A stretch of DNA of 15,250 nt from NCBI GenBank assembly GCA_964594065.1, contig CAZQKX010000082.1, forward strand, positions 1 through 15,250, written 5' to 3'. The notes under the pieces were generated by a model. It did no database searches and had not been told where the DNA came from. It saw nothing but the letters and a program-made list of their open reading frames with translations. Of this stretch, positions 14,935-15,250 are shown in pieces (positions within the stretch are counted from its first letter, which is position 1; each line of letters starts with the position of its first letter). Source of the stretch: 4572-13 sp964594065. GTDB taxonomy: Bacteria > Planctomycetota > Phycisphaerae > Sedimentisphaerales > Anaerohalosphaeraceae. The position numbers were made by a program, and so were the translations under genes.

Positions 14935-14992
14935 GTTTTTATGGTTTGGGTTTATTGGTTCTTATCTGACCCATTGATTACCATAAAAACAG
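14933..14992 (-). promoter_or_regulatory. perfect 13-bp inverted repeat in the aconitase leader
   Basis: CTGTTTTTATGGT (14933-14945) and ACCATAAAAACAG (14980-14992) are perfect reverse complements separated by 34 bases. Inside, TGGGT (14947-14951) can pair with ACCCA (14969-14973), so an RNA from the minus strand could fold into a 13-bp stem, an asymmetric internal loop, a 5-bp stem and a 17-nt apical loop, ending right at the aconitase ribosome site. Alternatively, a weak minus-strand promoter can be read across it (TTGTTT at 15003-14998, 17 nt, TAATCA at 14980-14975), in which case the repeat would be a DNA operator for a dimeric regulator. The sequence shows the repeat with certainty; its role is inference. 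Confidence 0.6.
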
Positions 14993-15090
14993 CTAAAAAA
15001 CAACGTTTTTCGACAAAAAGCGGGGAAAGACGACGATGCATCAGAGTGCTTGTTATTTTACATGAATCAGGCAGCTGATACCCCCCAAAA

Positions 15091-15115
15091 CCTCTGTAAG
15101 CATTGTTTACAGAGG
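15091..15115 (-). terminator. Rho-independent terminator-like hairpin of the rightmost gene
   Basis: CCTCTGTAA and TTACAGAGG form a perfect 9-bp stem with a 7-nt loop. On the minus strand it is followed by TTTT and then six G, so the U-tract is short. It begins 36 nt after the stop of the partial gene at 15152 and lies before the aconitase leader, which is where a terminator separating the two minus-strand units would be expected. Confidence 0.55.
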
Positions 15116-15151
15116 CTTATGAATTTCTCTTTTAATGAATATTCTGAGCTA

Positions 15152-15250
15152 TTAGGCTTTTGGGTTGTAGGGAAGTTGTACAATTATCCAGTAATTTTTA
15201 TCATCATTCTCATTGACAGTTGTCTTCTTCCCAGTTTCGTCCCATGACTG
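15152..15250 (-). CDS. 3' end of an unidentified gene entering from the right edge
   Basis: The minus strand is open from the window edge for 32 codons and stops at TAA (15152-15154). The peptide starts 'QSWDETGKKTTVNENDD' and ends 'WIIVQLPYNPKA', a balanced protein-like composition with a plausible terminal beta strand. The terminator-like hairpin 36 nt downstream supports a real gene end here. The fragment is too short to name a family, and the start and most of the protein are outside the window. Confidence 0.5.
   Translation of the reverse strand, partial: QSWDETGKKTTVNENDDKNYWIIVQLPYNPKA

Noticed and set aside
14952..14984. 10-codon upstream open frame (MVINGSDKNQ) inside the aconitase leader
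   Set aside because: No purine-rich ribosome site precedes its ATG, and the ATG lies within the inverted-repeat arm; short frames like this arise by chance.
15050..15247. Plus-strand 65-codon open frame with hydrophobic segments
   Set aside because: It runs through the 9-bp terminator-like hairpin and opposite the minus-strand gene end, and has no ribosome site. Its hydrophobicity is what an antisense frame of AT-rich coding DNA gives.
1..15250. Mobile elements, CRISPR arrays, tRNA or rRNA genes, defence systems
   Set aside because: No transposase or integrase motifs, no regularly spaced direct repeats, no cloverleaf-like or rRNA-like segment and no nuclease-type system genes were seen on either strand.

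Overview
The window looks like a chromosomal segment of a Gram-negative bacterium, most likely a member of Planctomycetota (Phycisphaerae-like). The evidence is a TonB-dependent outer-membrane receptor and exported proteins, together with planctomycete-flavoured details: a glutamyl-tRNA synthetase with a large insertion after KLSKR, an Aquifex-type short aconitase and a recA/alaS neighbourhood without recX. The taxon assignment is inference from sequence style only; no rRNA or tRNA gene is visible to confirm it.

Layout. (1) 1-1911, plus strand: the 3' two-thirds or more of a TonB-dependent receptor, cut by the window edge. (2) 2131-9354, plus strand: a housekeeping cluster gltX - PfkB-family kinase - thpR - recA - a 47-residue membrane protein - alaS. 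It starts behind a good -35/-10 promoter (2059-2087). The genes are tightly spaced (21-31 nt) except for a 136-nt gap before recA. (3) 9355-9483: a short convergent gap. (4) 14923 down to 9484, minus strand: a second gene row, aconitase - LOG-family nucleotide hydrolase - exported hypothetical - hisD - AT-rich putative lipoprotein. The first three are joined by 4-nt ATGA stop/start overlaps and the rest by gaps of 28-29 nt, so this is very probably one operon. (5) 14930-15151: the aconitase leader with a perfect 13-bp inverted repeat touching the Shine-Dalgarno sequence, then a terminator-like hairpin. (6) 15152-15250, minus strand: the last 32 codons of another gene entering from the right edge.

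How the genes work together. The plus cluster serves translation (charging of Glu and Ala tRNAs), RNA-end processing and homologous recombination. thpR and alaS are both familiar neighbours of recA. The minus operon mixes a citric-acid-cycle enzyme with the last step of histidine biosynthesis, a nucleotide-cleaving LOG protein and two envelope proteins of unknown role.

Most of the window is ordinary housekeeping DNA and I see no mobile element, CRISPR array or defence system. The best candidates for something under-described are the HTH-like insertion inside GltX, the small membrane protein in the recX position, the inverted repeat in the aconitase leader, and the exported protein with an apparent internal duplication.
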